Assembly: GCA_023664185.1 (NCBI GenBank)
Contig: JAMPGA010000001.1
Location: 503,246-557,755, forward strand
Source: Muribaculaceae bacterium
GTDB taxonomy: Bacteria; Bacteroidota; Bacteroidia; Bacteroidales; Muribaculaceae
DNA length: 54,510 nt
Reading direction: 5' to 3'
In this document: one piece after another, positions 8,449-16,540 of the stretch
Layout of the letters: the number at the start of each line of letters is the position of its first letter
Numbering within the stretch: the stretch's first letter is position 1
Notes under the pieces: generated by a model
Databases searched by the model: none
Told to the model about the DNA's origin: nothing
Seen by the model: the letters and a program-made list of their open reading frames with translations, nothing else
Program-made: the position numbers and the translations under genes

Positions 8449-9471
8449 TCAATTTGTTTTCTTCTCGAGTTTTTTCACCTGCTCAAACAGCTTGGGCAAG
8501 CGTTTGGTGTAGACCAGCGAGCGGGCATATTCGCCCATCTCTACGGCCGGAGCGCCCATAATGCGTGCGCCGGGCTCGGTGGAGCGTGTCACACCGCTCT
8601 GTGCGCCAATCTCGGTGTTGTCGGCTATGGTGATGTGTCCCACGAAGCCCACCTGGCCTCCCACTCTGCAGCGGGCGCCGATCTTGGTGGAGCCGGCCAC
8701 TCCTGCCTGGGCGGCCATCACGGTGTCGCTTCCCACCTGGCAGTTGTGGGCTATCTGGATGAGATTGTCCAGCTTGGCACCCGAGCATATTCTGGTCGAG
8801 CCCATCATGGCGCGGTCTACGGTAGTGTTCGCGCCGATCTCTACATCGTCCTCCACAACCACATTGCCCGTCTGCGGGATTTTTGAGTAATGGCCGTCGG
8901 CACCGGGAGCAAATCCGAAGCCATCGGCGCCTATCACTACGCCTGAGTGCAGTATGCAGCGGGCGCCTATCTCACACCCGGCATACACCTTGACACCGGC
9001 ATAGAGGATGGTGTCCTCACCGATCTTCGATCCGTCGCCCACATAGGTCTGCGGATATATCTTGGCTCCGCGCCCTATCTGTGCGCCCGCTCCTATATAT
9101 GCAAAAGCCCCCACATAGGCATCCTTGGGTATCTCTACTCCGGGGGCTATGAATGAGGGTTGCTCTATGCCTTTCTTCTCCACAGCGGTCATCTTGGTAA
9201 CCATGTCGAGCAGATAGGCTATGGTGGCATACGGATCGTCGACACGTATCATGGTGGCTTTCACCGGGTGCTCGGGCTCAAAATCGCGCCTCACCAGCAC
9301 CACCGACGACTCGGTGGTATATATATAATGTGTGTATTTTGGATTGGCCAGAAACGATAGAGCGCCGGGGTGGCCCTCCTCAATCTTGGCAAAGGTCCCG
9401 ACGGTGACATCCGGATTTCCGTCGACATCGCCGCCTATCATTGCAGCAAGCTGAGATGCAGTAAGTTCCAT
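8449..9471 (-). CDS. lpxD: UDP-3-O-acylglucosamine N-acyltransferase (LpxD)
   Basis: 340 residues. The N-terminal uridine-binding domain is followed by a long left-handed beta-helix ([25 protein letters not shown] onward), and the catalytic His lies in [14 protein letters not shown]. It adds the N-linked 3-hydroxyacyl chain to UDP-acylglucosamine, the third step of lipid A synthesis. It is the first gene of the operon; a TAnnTTTG box lies about 76 bases upstream. Confidence 0.97.
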   Translation of the reverse strand: MELTASQLAAMIGGDVDGNPDVTVGTFAKIEEGHPGALSFLANPKYTHYIYTTESSVVLVRRDFEPEHPVKATMIRVDDPYATIAYLLDMVTKMTAVEKKGIEQPSFIAPGVEIPKDAYVGAFAYIGAGAQIGRGAKIYPQTYVGDGSKIGEDTILYAGVKVYAGCEIGARCILHSGVVIGADGFGFAPGADGHYSKIPQTGNVVVEDDVEIGANTTVDRAMMGSTRICSGAKLDNLIQIAHNCQVGSDTVMAAQAGVAGSTKIGARCRVGGQVGFVGHITIADNTEIGAQSGVTRSTEPGARIMGAPAVEMGEYARSLVYTKRLPKLFEQVKKLEKKTN

Positions 9472-9546
9472 TCTTGCTTGTGTTGTCTGGTTGAAGGTTA
9501 ATGTTTCCTTTACTGTTTGTTCGGGTACAATGACCCAATTTCACCG

Positions 9547-9554
9547 CAAATTTA
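9547..9554 (-). promoter_or_regulatory. Predicted lpxD operon promoter (-7 box)
   Basis: On the minus strand the box reads TAAATTTG, an exact TAnnTTTG. The -33 position overlaps the terminator of the ysxC unit and is not a clear TTTG. The leader would be about 72 nt. Confidence 0.5.
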
Positions 9555-9576
9555 ACAATTATTTTCCATTCAGCCT

Positions 9577-9607
9577 AAAAAAAACGCCCTTTCCTTGTGG
9601 AAGGGCG
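9577..9607 (-). terminator. Terminator of the ysxC / small-ORF unit
   Basis: The stem pairs 9585-9594 with 9599-9607 (one bulged base, TTGT loop) and is followed on the minus strand by eight T (9577-9584). It lies about 50 bases after the small ORF stop, so that ORF is inside the transcript. Confidence 0.85.
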
Positions 9608-9659
9608 CAATCTGTCAGCCTTTTGGAGGCTAATTTTGACGATAAAACGTCAAGTAGAC

Positions 9660-9809
9660 CTATTTGTCTATATCGTTGTTTCGGGGATTGTTGTTGAGGT
9701 CTTTGATATCCTCTTTTACCAGTTTCTTATTGTTGTTGCAGTCGTCCCCCTTGTTGATGTCGGCGCCGCGATAGTCGGTACCCTGCGGTTTCTGAGTTTT
9801 CTTATCCAT
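9660..9809 (-). CDS. Small hydrophilic protein of unknown function
   Basis: A 49-residue ORF from the ATG at 9809 to a TAG. The sequence is very charged and rich in Asn, Lys and Asp (MDKKTQKPQGTDYRGADI, then CNNNKK and LNNNPRNND). It has no membrane segment. It lies between ysxC (32 bp upstream) and a strong terminator, which supports transcription but not translation. No family is recognised, and a longer start 13 codons earlier overlaps ysxC. It may be an unstructured small protein or a non-coding 3' region. Confidence 0.45.
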   Translation of the reverse strand: MDKKTQKPQGTDYRGADINKGDDCNNNKKLVKEDIKDLNNNPRNNDIDK

Positions 9810-9841
9810 AGTCGTGAGTGTTTTTTTGTGTTTGTAATACT

Positions 9842-10465
9842 TCAACACTCATCGCCGTCGGTTTGTTCAACAGGCAGTAGATTGAGCTGTTCGATATAGT
9901 CGAGCAGCTCCTGGCGTCCGCGGCCATCCTCGCTCGAGGTGAGAAACACCGGGGGGAGCTCCTCCCAGGTGTCGAGCAGGCGGTCACAGTAGGCTTTGAC
10001 GTTGCGCCGTCCGGCATCGTTGCCCAACTTGTCGAGTTTGGTGAAGACTATGGCAAATGGCACTCCGTTCTCGCCCAGCCAGTTGAAAAAGTCGATGTCT
10101 ATCTTCATGGGGGCGTGGCGCGAGTCGATTAGCACAAACAGGTTGGTCATCTGCTCGCGGTTCAGTATGTAGCCCTTTATCATGCGGTCCAGGGCCTCGC
10201 GCTGCTCTTTGCCGCGCTGGGCATAGCCGTAGCCGGGCAGATCGACTATATACCAGCTGTCGTTGACCAGAAAGTGGTTAATCAACAAGGTCTTGCCGGG
10301 GGTCGACGAGGTCTTGGCCAGTTTGGAGTTGCCACTGAGCATATTGATGAGCGACGACTTTCCCACGTTGCTGCGCCCGATGAAGGCATACTCGTGACGG
10401 CTGTCGGCAGGACATTTCTTATAGTTGGGGCTCGAGAGAGCGAAACGTGCAGAATTGACAATCAT
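9842..10465 (-). CDS. ysxC: Ribosome biogenesis GTPase YsxC/EngB
   Basis: 207 residues with the TrmE-Era-EngA-YihA GTPase motifs in order: G1 GRSNVGKSS (about residue 31), G2 TSSTPGKT, G3 DLPGYGYA, G4 TKLDK and G5-like TSSEDGRG. It acts in late assembly of the large ribosomal subunit. The length is normal for the family. It is first of a short unit with the 49-residue ORF. Confidence 0.97.
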   Translation of the reverse strand: MIVNSARFALSSPNYKKCPADSRHEYAFIGRSNVGKSSLINMLSGNSKLAKTSSTPGKTLLINHFLVNDSWYIVDLPGYGYAQRGKEQREALDRMIKGYILNREQMTNLFVLIDSRHAPMKIDIDFFNWLGENGVPFAIVFTKLDKLGNDAGRRNVKAYCDRLLDTWEELPPVFLTSSEDGRGRQELLDYIEQLNLLPVEQTDGDEC

Positions 10466-10509
10466 ATATCTTAGAGTGAATAATTTTAAGTTTTATTATT
10501 AAACACCCT

Positions 10510-11580
10510 CTAATCAAGCATTAGCGAAATCATGGGGCGCTCGGAGGGGAAGCGGAGCACCTGGCCCATGCGGGCCGATGAGAAGGCTATGTCGGCGAGC
10601 ACTTCGATGGTCACATCGAAGTCCAGCCTGCGTGGGTCGATGCTGTCGTCGACCTCACACACTCCTCCGGCCATAAGATAGGAGTGGGAGTTGAGCTCGG
10701 GTAGTATGTGGTCAGTCACCCTTACGCGACACTCCAGTTTCGGATCGGCCGAGGCTACGGTGTCGAGCAGCAACCGTGCGTTGACTACCCTGGCCATGCC
10801 GCGCGGCATGAGGCGGCCGCCGTTTGAGTCGCCGGGACGCCCGTATACCAGAAACGGCACTCCGGGATGCAACTCCCTTAATCGCCTCAGGGCACCGGTG
10901 CGGGCATCTTCGGTCTCGCCCATGAGGTCGGTCACCAGCAGCAGATCGCCCCGTATCACTCCCCAGGCCATGGCCACAATCTCGTCGGAGCCTGCGGCGG
11001 TGAGAGCCACAAAGTCACCGCGGTCGGCAGCAATGTCGGCCAGAATGTTTTCAAACTGGCGCCGATCGTGCACCACATAGCACGGGCGCATATGCTGCAG
11101 GCGGTCGAAGGCCTCCCAGAGGTGGTCGGAAGCAGCGTCGATGGCCGGTTCATACTCACCCTTTACCGGGAAAGGGTGGAGGGCTGTATAGCGCTGCTCC
11201 TTGGCATAAAACACTGTGGAGAAGCCATATCGGCGATAGAATATAAACAGGGCCTCGCTTGCAGGAATCAGCGTGCAGAGCATATCGCCGCGAGCTGCCG
11301 ACTCGCGCAGGGCGCCAGTCATCAGCTCCGACATATAGCCGCGGCCGCGATACTGCCTGCGGGTGGCAGCGCCGGCTATATAGCTCACGGGCACAGCGCG
11401 CCCGTGCATAGTCATCTCATAGCGTTGCAGCAGCAGCGAGCTCACGGGAGCCCCCTGGGGATCAGTGAGCAGCATGGCCTCGTCGTCGCGATACACGCGG
11501 TCGAAATACATCGCCACATACTCGCGCGAGTCCTTGAAACTCTCCTGCCATATCTTCATTATGTCATCTCTCTTGCCCAT
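10510..11580 (-). CDS. Eis-like GNAT N-acetyltransferase
   Basis: 356 residues. The N-terminal GNAT fold shows IAGAATRRQYRGRGYMSELM (about residues 67-86), whose RxxGxG binds the acetyl-CoA pyrophosphate, then LIPASEALFIFYRRYGF. A second GNAT-like half and a C-terminal SCP2-type segment ending in FPSERPMISLMLD match the Eis/Acetyltransf_9 architecture. Relatives acetylate amines, including aminoglycosides in mycobacteria; the substrate here is unknown and resistance should not be assumed. Confidence 0.85.
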   Translation of the reverse strand: MGKRDDIMKIWQESFKDSREYVAMYFDRVYRDDEAMLLTDPQGAPVSSLLLQRYEMTMHGRAVPVSYIAGAATRRQYRGRGYMSELMTGALRESAARGDMLCTLIPASEALFIFYRRYGFSTVFYAKEQRYTALHPFPVKGEYEPAIDAASDHLWEAFDRLQHMRPCYVVHDRRQFENILADIAADRGDFVALTAAGSDEIVAMAWGVIRGDLLLVTDLMGETEDARTGALRRLRELHPGVPFLVYGRPGDSNGGRLMPRGMARVVNARLLLDTVASADPKLECRVRVTDHILPELNSHSYLMAGGVCEVDDSIDPRRLDFDVTIEVLADIAFSSARMGQVLRFPSERPMISLMLD

Positions 11581-11693
11581 AATTTAAACAGTCTTTTGAA
11601 AGATTAACAATCACACATGGCTCAGAGTTCTCAAAAATGATGGCGCATGATTCGCGTGCTCAACCTCTTCGAGGCCGAAACAAACCCTCTCTC

Positions 11694-13217
11694 TCAACCC
11701 TGATGGGCGGGGCGGAGAAGGTCGTTGACGGTCTTAACGGGGTTGAAGGTCGAGATGGGCACCTCTACAAACACTGTGTTCCAGTCGCTCATGGCGCCGT
11801 TCCAGAGGCCGGGGAGCTCCATGGCGCGCAGCTCCTTGCCGTGGCTCGACTTCGACGAGATGAAGCCAGTGGCCGGATCTACATACTTGGGCAGATCGAA
11901 CTTCTTGCCGTGGATATCTTTGATGTAGCACACCAGATCCACTGGATTGAAGTGTGTGGCCTCGGCCATCATGCGCTTGTAGTCGGGGTTGGAGAGATCC
12001 ACCTGGTTGCTCTCCAGAATCTGGGGTGATGCTGAGCCGTCGGGGTTGAAGGCAATGAACGGACCACCGCCGGGCTCACCCTCGTTTCTCACCATGCCAC
12101 ACACTCTGAGAGGGCGGTTGAGTTTGGCCTTGAGATACTCTACTATCTCATCGTCGGCCATCGAGTCGAGGCGGCTGTCGTGGACATTGAGCACAGTGCG
12201 CAGATAGTCGACCATGCGCTTCAGATCGTCGGCTGTATACACCTTCTCATCCAGAGCTATGAGGTCTTCCTCAATCTGGTCGTGTACCTGCAGCAGCAGT
12301 CCGCCCAACACCTCTTTATATTTCACAGTGTCGGCTCTGCGCGAGTCGGGCACCACATTGTCAATATTCTTTATAAACACCACAGCGCTCTCCATGTCGT
12401 TGAGGTTCTGTATCAGCGCTCCGTGGCCACCCGGACGGAACAGCAGCTTGCCATCCTCCAGGAAGGGGGTATTGTCGGGGTTGACGGCAATGGTGTCGGT
12501 CGAGGGCTTCTGCTCGCTCATCGTCACGTTGAACTTCACGCCTGTTCTGGCCTCCGTAGCGGGGATCACCTCGGCCAGCTTGGCCTCAAAGAGCTTGCGA
12601 TGGTTGGCCGAGACGGTGAAGTGTAGATTGACTATGCCCTTGGAATTGGCTGCAGTCTGCGCACCCTCGGTGAGATGCTCCTCGATGGGAGTGCGTGCGC
12701 CGCCGGGATAGGTGTGGAACTTCAGCAGGCCCTTGGGCAGACCGCCATAGTTCATACCCTCGGGCTTCACAATGGCGGCTATGATGTCGCGGTTGCGGCC
12801 CTCTACTATTAGGTCCTCAAGACTCTTGCCATAGAGCTTCTGGCAGGCCTCGAGCAGCTCGGGCAGGAAGGGGAGTTTGTCTACCGAGCCCAGCAGCTGA
12901 TCCACCGGAGTGCCCTCCTTGAGCTCATCTGTGCCACCGTCAACATACTCAAACAGAGCCTTGAACATGCGCGAAGCAGCACCCGATGCAGGTACAAACT
13001 TGCACACCTCGCCGCCATGCTCCAGATACTCGTGCCAGCGCTCCAGCGCAGCCTTCTCATCCTCGGCATCGAGGCGGAAAATTCCAGCACCCACGCGGGC
13101 CGAATCCTCGATTTTAAGATACGGGAAACCGGTGACAAACCGGTTGAGCTGAGCCTCCACTTCGGCCTCGGTGATACCCTTCTGGGCTATCAGCTCCTTG
13201 TCTTCAGGTCTTAGCAT
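11694..13217 (-). CDS. DUF4301 protein, nucleotidyltransferase-like
   Basis: 507 residues from the ATG at 13217; a frame extension to 13304 is rejected because it crosses the predicted promoter. The motif FVPASGAASRMFKALFE (about residues 65-80), then ARTPIEEHL, RPGGHGALIQNLND and VVFIKNIDNVVPD resemble, in order, the nucleotide loop, the Pro-Gly-His-Gly motif and the NxD site of UTP-sugar-1-phosphate uridylyltransferases. The family assignment to DUF4301 is from recall. The nucleotidyltransferase reading is inference; no substrate is known. It stands alone with its own promoter. Confidence 0.8.
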   Translation of the reverse strand: MLRPEDKELIAQKGITEAEVEAQLNRFVTGFPYLKIEDSARVGAGIFRLDAEDEKAALERWHEYLEHGGEVCKFVPASGAASRMFKALFEYVDGGTDELKEGTPVDQLLGSVDKLPFLPELLEACQKLYGKSLEDLIVEGRNRDIIAAIVKPEGMNYGGLPKGLLKFHTYPGGARTPIEEHLTEGAQTAANSKGIVNLHFTVSANHRKLFEAKLAEVIPATEARTGVKFNVTMSEQKPSTDTIAVNPDNTPFLEDGKLLFRPGGHGALIQNLNDMESAVVFIKNIDNVVPDSRRADTVKYKEVLGGLLLQVHDQIEEDLIALDEKVYTADDLKRMVDYLRTVLNVHDSRLDSMADDEIVEYLKAKLNRPLRVCGMVRNEGEPGGGPFIAFNPDGSASPQILESNQVDLSNPDYKRMMAEATHFNPVDLVCYIKDIHGKKFDLPKYVDPATGFISSKSSHGKELRAMELPGLWNGAMSDWNTVFVEVPISTFNPVKTVNDLLRPAHQG

Positions 13218-13252
13218 TTTCAATTTAAGGATTTTCAAGTTGATTGTTTGCC

Positions 13253-13284
13253 CAAAATTACAAAACATCTCCCACCTCTCCAAA
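13253..13284 (-). promoter_or_regulatory. Promoter of the DUF4301 gene
   Basis: On the minus strand TTTG (13284-13281), 20 bp, then TAATTTTG (13260-13253): a full match to TTTG-N20-TAnnTTTG. The start would be near 13249, giving a leader of about 32 nt. Confidence 0.75.
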
Positions 13285-13292
13285 TCATAGAC

Positions 13293-13336
13293 ACAAAAAA
13301 ACACCCCTTCCTTGTCTTCACAGATAAGAAGGGGGC
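13293..13336 (-). terminator. Terminator of tRNA-Met
   Basis: A long imperfect stem (13304-13335, CCCCTT arms and a CTTGTC/GATAAG inner helix) is followed on the minus strand by a T-rich run. It separates the tRNA from the DUF4301 promoter. Confidence 0.75.
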
Positions 13337-13353
13337 CGGTTGAAAAAAATTAA

Positions 13354-13430
13354 TGGTAGCGAGACCGAGAATTGAACTCGGGACCTCCGGGTTATGAATC
13401 CGACGCTCTAACCAACTGAGCTATCTCGCC
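13354..13430 (-). tRNA. tRNA-Met (anticodon CAT), elongator type
   Basis: 77 bases including an encoded CCA. The acceptor arms GGCGAGA/TCTCGCT pair (G1-T72 is a wobble), the D-loop has AGTTGGTTA, the anticodon loop is TTCATAA, and the T-loop is TTCAATT. Lack of a C1-A72 mismatch and of three G-C pairs in the anticodon stem argues against the initiator. A CAT anticodon could also be tRNA-Ile2 with lysidine; elongator Met is preferred from general resemblance. Confidence 0.92.
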
Positions 13431-13447
13431 ATGTTGTTTTTGCGCTG

Positions 13448-13479
13448 CAAAGTTACGCACAATTTTCCAAACCACCAAA
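13448..13479 (-). promoter_or_regulatory. Promoter of tRNA-Met
   Basis: On the minus strand TTTG (13479-13476), 20 bp, then TAACTTTG (13455-13448). The start would be near 13444, about 14 nt before the mature tRNA. Confidence 0.8.
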
Positions 13480-13484
13480 TAAAG

Positions 13485-13549
13485 TTATTAACATCTTTCA
13501 AAAAGTTATCAACATTTTATCAACACAGTTATCAACACAGTTATTAACA
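13485..13549 (+). repeat. Five phased TTATYAACA repeats (DnaA-box-like)
   Basis: TTATTAACA at 13485, TTATCAACA at 13506, 13517 and 13529, and TTATTAACA at 13541, all in the same direction. Spacings are 21, 11, 12 and 12 bases, close to whole helical turns. The array ends 6 bp from the -33 box of the tRNA-Met promoter. Each unit differs from the DnaA box TTATCCACA by one or two bases. It lies in the 430-bp gene-poor stretch 13218-13647 with the tRNA, two promoters and two terminators. Confidence 0.7.
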
Positions 13550-13569
13550 TCGTCCCGGTGGGGTTTGAT

Positions 13570-13603
13570 AAAATAGCCCAGAGGTGAGCCCCTGGGCTAT
13601 TTT
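13570..13603 (-). terminator. Terminator after the rhamnogalacturonan lyase gene
   Basis: A perfect 12-bp inverted repeat (13570-13581 with 13592-13603), loop of 10, with A/T-rich arm ends. It lies 45 bases after the stop of the lyase gene. Confidence 0.8.
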
Positions 13604-13647
13604 GCTGAGCCCCCTTACAGGGGCGTATTACGATCGGTAGAATATTA

Positions 13648-15567
13648 TCAGAGGATAATTTTGCCGGTTTTGCTGCCGTGGCGGTAGATGTAGAGACCGT
13701 TGTTGACGGGAAGTTTGTCGAGGCTGTCAAATTCGCCCACCTTGGTGCCGTCTATGCGATAGAGCTCATATTTGGCCTCGGTGGCTGTGGTGGTGCCGAT
13801 GACACCGTCGATGCCTGTCGATGCACCCACCTCAAGTTTGATGCAGTCGTAGAGGATGCCTGATCCGTCCTTGCAGTTGGAGGCTACGAGCTCGAGCTTG
13901 TTCTGTCCGGCTTTGAGGCGTGTGGCGGCGTCAAATTTTACGCTCTGCACTCTGTGGCGGCCTGCCAGTGTGGCGCTGCGGCGCAGCGAGCCGTCGTCGG
14001 TGAGGCTCCATGAGCCGAGCTGCACGCCGTTGAGCTTGACAGCCACACGGGGTGAGTTGGACACGCCGGCGATTGAGGCTGTGAACTTGCCTTCACCCTC
14101 ATAGGTTTTGTCGAGGTCGAAGAGTACTGTCCAGGTGCCGTTTGTGGTCTGAGCGTTGTCCCAGTCGATGGAGGGCACTGAGGTACCTATAGTATAGGTG
14201 AGCGATGCGGGGTGGCCGCTGCGAGATTCATATGAGCGGGGCTCATCGCTGCGGTGGAAGCCGTCGGCCTTGCGATTGTTTTCGCCGATGTTCCAGAGCA
14301 ATGTGGAGTATGTCTCGGGAGTCCAGTCGATGGTGCCGAGGTTTACAGCTTCGGAGTTTACATTTACCTCCTTGTATTCGAGCTCATCGGTGATGGTGCC
14401 CTTGGTGGCATAGGCATAGAGCGAGTAGTTGCCCTTGCGCACGTTCTTGATTTCAAAGTTGCCGTTGGCGTCGGTCTTTGACCAGAAGATATATTTGCCA
14501 CCCTGTGTAAGCAGTTCCTGGCCTGGCTCGGCGAGCACCACTTTGATTTCGTCGCTGCCCTGCCCGGTGGTCACGTTGATCTTGCCAGACACTGTGGCGC
14601 GGTCGAGGGAGTAGCACTCGTTTTCAAACCAGCTGAAGGGCCATTGCGCCTTCAGCTCGGCGGCTTTGGCGGCGGCGTCGGCTATCATGGCGTTACGGTC
14701 GGCTCCGGTGTTGACGTAGATGAAGAAGGGGCCGAAGATCTGCTTGGTGTTGTCGGCATATTTTGTGGCCGAAGCACCGAGGTGCTCGCCCTGAAGCATC
14801 TGTATGGTGATGGGCGATTTGCTGGTGGCATGTACGGTAAGCTCCTGGCGCATGGGGCCGCCGTTGAGCCACTCGTAGCTCACGGGGATGTTCCACACAC
14901 CCACCTTGCCGTTCATAAGGCCGTGGAAGTCGTCATCGTCGATAAACTGTGCCCAGTTGTATTTGGTGTAGATAGAGCCGTCGGTCATGCGGTAGGTGGC
15001 ATCCTGCACGGTGTTTTCGGTTTTCTCGGCTATGGCCATCTCGGAGTTTGAGGGGATGGTGCCCTGCATTACTTCGTCGACATATCCGTCAAGGAAGTCT
15101 GAGGCCAGACGGGTGCAGACGCGTGTCTCCTTGATTTCGCCCACGCCGTTGCTGCCATAGTGGGCAGAGTTGCCGTTGACAATCACGTAGGTGTAGACAC
15201 CGCTTTCGCCCTTGCGCAGAATGAATCCGTGCGAATAAGTGGGGAGCGCGCTGTTTGAGGCGGCAGTGTAGAGCACTTCGATGTAGTCGTCGGTCTGCTT
15301 CACTATCTCAGCTTTGCCGGCCGAGAGGGCGCGGTTTTTGTTGGCGGTATAGTCAAAATAGATACCGTTGTTTCCCAGAATGTTGGCATCGCCGTTTGAG
15401 GGATGTTTCATGGTCTTGGCTTTGCCACTCGAGTCGATGGTGAGGGTGATAATGCCGTTTGACATTGTGCACTCACGACTGCTCTTGAGGTCAACGCTCA
15501 TCACGTTGTCTGCATTGGCTGTCAGTGTAGCTGCTGTCAAGAGGAGTAGAGCAGAACTTATTTTCAT
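13648..15567 (-). CDS. Rhamnogalacturonan endolyase (PL4-like) with a T9SS sorting tail
   Basis: 639 residues with a signal peptide (1-19). Residues about 20-330 form the catalytic super-sandwich (IFGPFFIYVNTG, WPFSWFENECY), then a carboxypeptidase-like/FnIII-type domain (ATVSGKINV to YKEVNV), then a carbohydrate-binding jelly roll (RKADGFHRSDEPRSYESRSG to LVASNCKDGSGILYDCIKLEV). Lys146 and His215 are candidates for the catalytic Lys and His of PL4. The last 40 residues (YELYRIDGTKVGEF to GKIIL) look like a type A T9SS sorting signal. It would cleave pectin rhamnogalacturonan I outside the cell. No SusC/SusD pair is nearby. Confidence 0.85.
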   Translation of the reverse strand: MKISSALLLLTAATLTANADNVMSVDLKSSRECTMSNGIITLTIDSSGKAKTMKHPSNGDANILGNNGIYFDYTANKNRALSAGKAEIVKQTDDYIEVLYTAASNSALPTYSHGFILRKGESGVYTYVIVNGNSAHYGSNGVGEIKETRVCTRLASDFLDGYVDEVMQGTIPSNSEMAIAEKTENTVQDATYRMTDGSIYTKYNWAQFIDDDDFHGLMNGKVGVWNIPVSYEWLNGGPMRQELTVHATSKSPITIQMLQGEHLGASATKYADNTKQIFGPFFIYVNTGADRNAMIADAAAKAAELKAQWPFSWFENECYSLDRATVSGKINVTTGQGSDEIKVVLAEPGQELLTQGGKYIFWSKTDANGNFEIKNVRKGNYSLYAYATKGTITDELEYKEVNVNSEAVNLGTIDWTPETYSTLLWNIGENNRKADGFHRSDEPRSYESRSGHPASLTYTIGTSVPSIDWDNAQTTNGTWTVLFDLDKTYEGEGKFTASIAGVSNSPRVAVKLNGVQLGSWSLTDDGSLRRSATLAGRHRVQSVKFDAATRLKAGQNKLELVASNCKDGSGILYDCIKLEVGASTGIDGVIGTTTATEAKYELYRIDGTKVGEFDSLDKLPVNNGLYIYRHGSKTGKIIL

Positions 15568-15607
15568 GCGTATTAAGGTTATAGTGTCACGTGTTTATAG
15601 TCATTTA

Positions 15608-16540
15608 TCATTTGTGCAGGCCGTTTATGTAGTCGGCTGTGGCCATGCGGCGTTTGCTCTGGGGCTGCAGGGAGATTATCTCGAGCTGATGGTCGGCGCA
15701 GCTCACCAGCATGCGGTTGCCCTCGATGGCGACTGTGCCGGGATCGGCAGCCGAGGGGATATCGGTGAGCTTTGTCTGGAATATCTTTGTGGTGCCCTGG
15801 CCGAAGGCGTCGGTCCATGCTCCGGGATAGGGGGAGAGGCCTCTCACCTGGTTGTGTATCTCTACGGCCGGGCGGCTCCAGTCTATGCGGCAATCCTCCT
15901 TGAATATCTTTGGCGCGGAAGTGGGCTCGGTGCCTCCGGTGAGCTTGTCCTGGGCTATGGGGGCTATGGTGCCGTCTATGATGGCGGAAATGGTCTTGAG
16001 TGTGAGCCGTGCGCCTATCTCCATGAGTCGGTCATGGATGGTGCCGGCATTGTCGTCGTCGGTGATTTCGATGCGCTCCTGGTCTATGATATCGCCGGTG
16101 TCGATTTCGTGTTTCAGGAAGAAGGTGGTCACACCGGTCTCGGTGTCGCCGTTCATCACAGCACGGTTTATGGGGGCAGCTCCGCGATATCGGGGCAAGA
16201 GGGATCCATGCAGATTGAAGGTGCCGAGCTCAGGCATGGTCCACACCACCTCGGGAAGCATCCTGAAGGCTATCACCACAAATAGGTTAGCGTTGAGACT
16301 GCGGAGTGTCGACACGAATTCGGGATCCTTGAGGCTCACGGGCTGCATCAGGGTGAGGCCATGCTCAAGGGCATACTCCTTGACGGGCGACTGATACATC
16401 TTGTGACCGCGGCCTGCGGGCTTGTCGGGCATGGTGACCACGCCCACCACGTTGTAGCCGCCGTCGACTATGGCGCGAAGGCTCTCAACTGCAAATTCGG
16501 GGGTGCCGAAAAAAACTATGCGGAGATCGGATTTATTCAT
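15608..16540 (-). CDS. fmt: Methionyl-tRNA formyltransferase
   Basis: 310 residues. The formyl-THF hydrolase-like catalytic domain contains IVFFGTPEFAVESL at the N-terminus and the signature NLHGSLLPRYRGAAPINRAV (about residues 109-128), with the catalytic Asn, His and later Asp in HEIDTGDI. The C-terminal anticodon-independent binding domain follows. It formylates initiator Met-tRNA. The ATG shares a base with the porU stop (TGATG), so translation is coupled to porU. Confidence 0.97.
   Translation of the reverse strand: MNKSDLRIVFFGTPEFAVESLRAIVDGGYNVVGVVTMPDKPAGRGHKMYQSPVKEYALEHGLTLMQPVSLKDPEFVSTLRSLNANLFVVIAFRMLPEVVWTMPELGTFNLHGSLLPRYRGAAPINRAVMNGDTETGVTTFFLKHEIDTGDIIDQERIEITDDDNAGTIHDRLMEIGARLTLKTISAIIDGTIAPIAQDKLTGGTEPTSAPKIFKEDCRIDWSRPAVEIHNQVRGLSPYPGAWTDAFGQGTTKIFQTKLTDIPSAADPGTVAIEGNRMLVSCADHQLEIISLQPQSKRRMATADYINGLHK

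Noticed and set aside
10510..11580. Aminoglycoside resistance gene
   Set aside because: Eis-like proteins include resistance enzymes, but the family is broad and nothing here identifies the substrate.
13485..13549. Calling the repeat array the chromosomal origin
   Set aside because: DnaA boxes here are imperfect, genes on both sides point the same way, and no GC-skew data exist. Kept only as a possibility.
13485..13549. CRISPR array
   Set aside because: Units are 9 bp with 2-12 bp spacers, far too short, and no cas gene is present.
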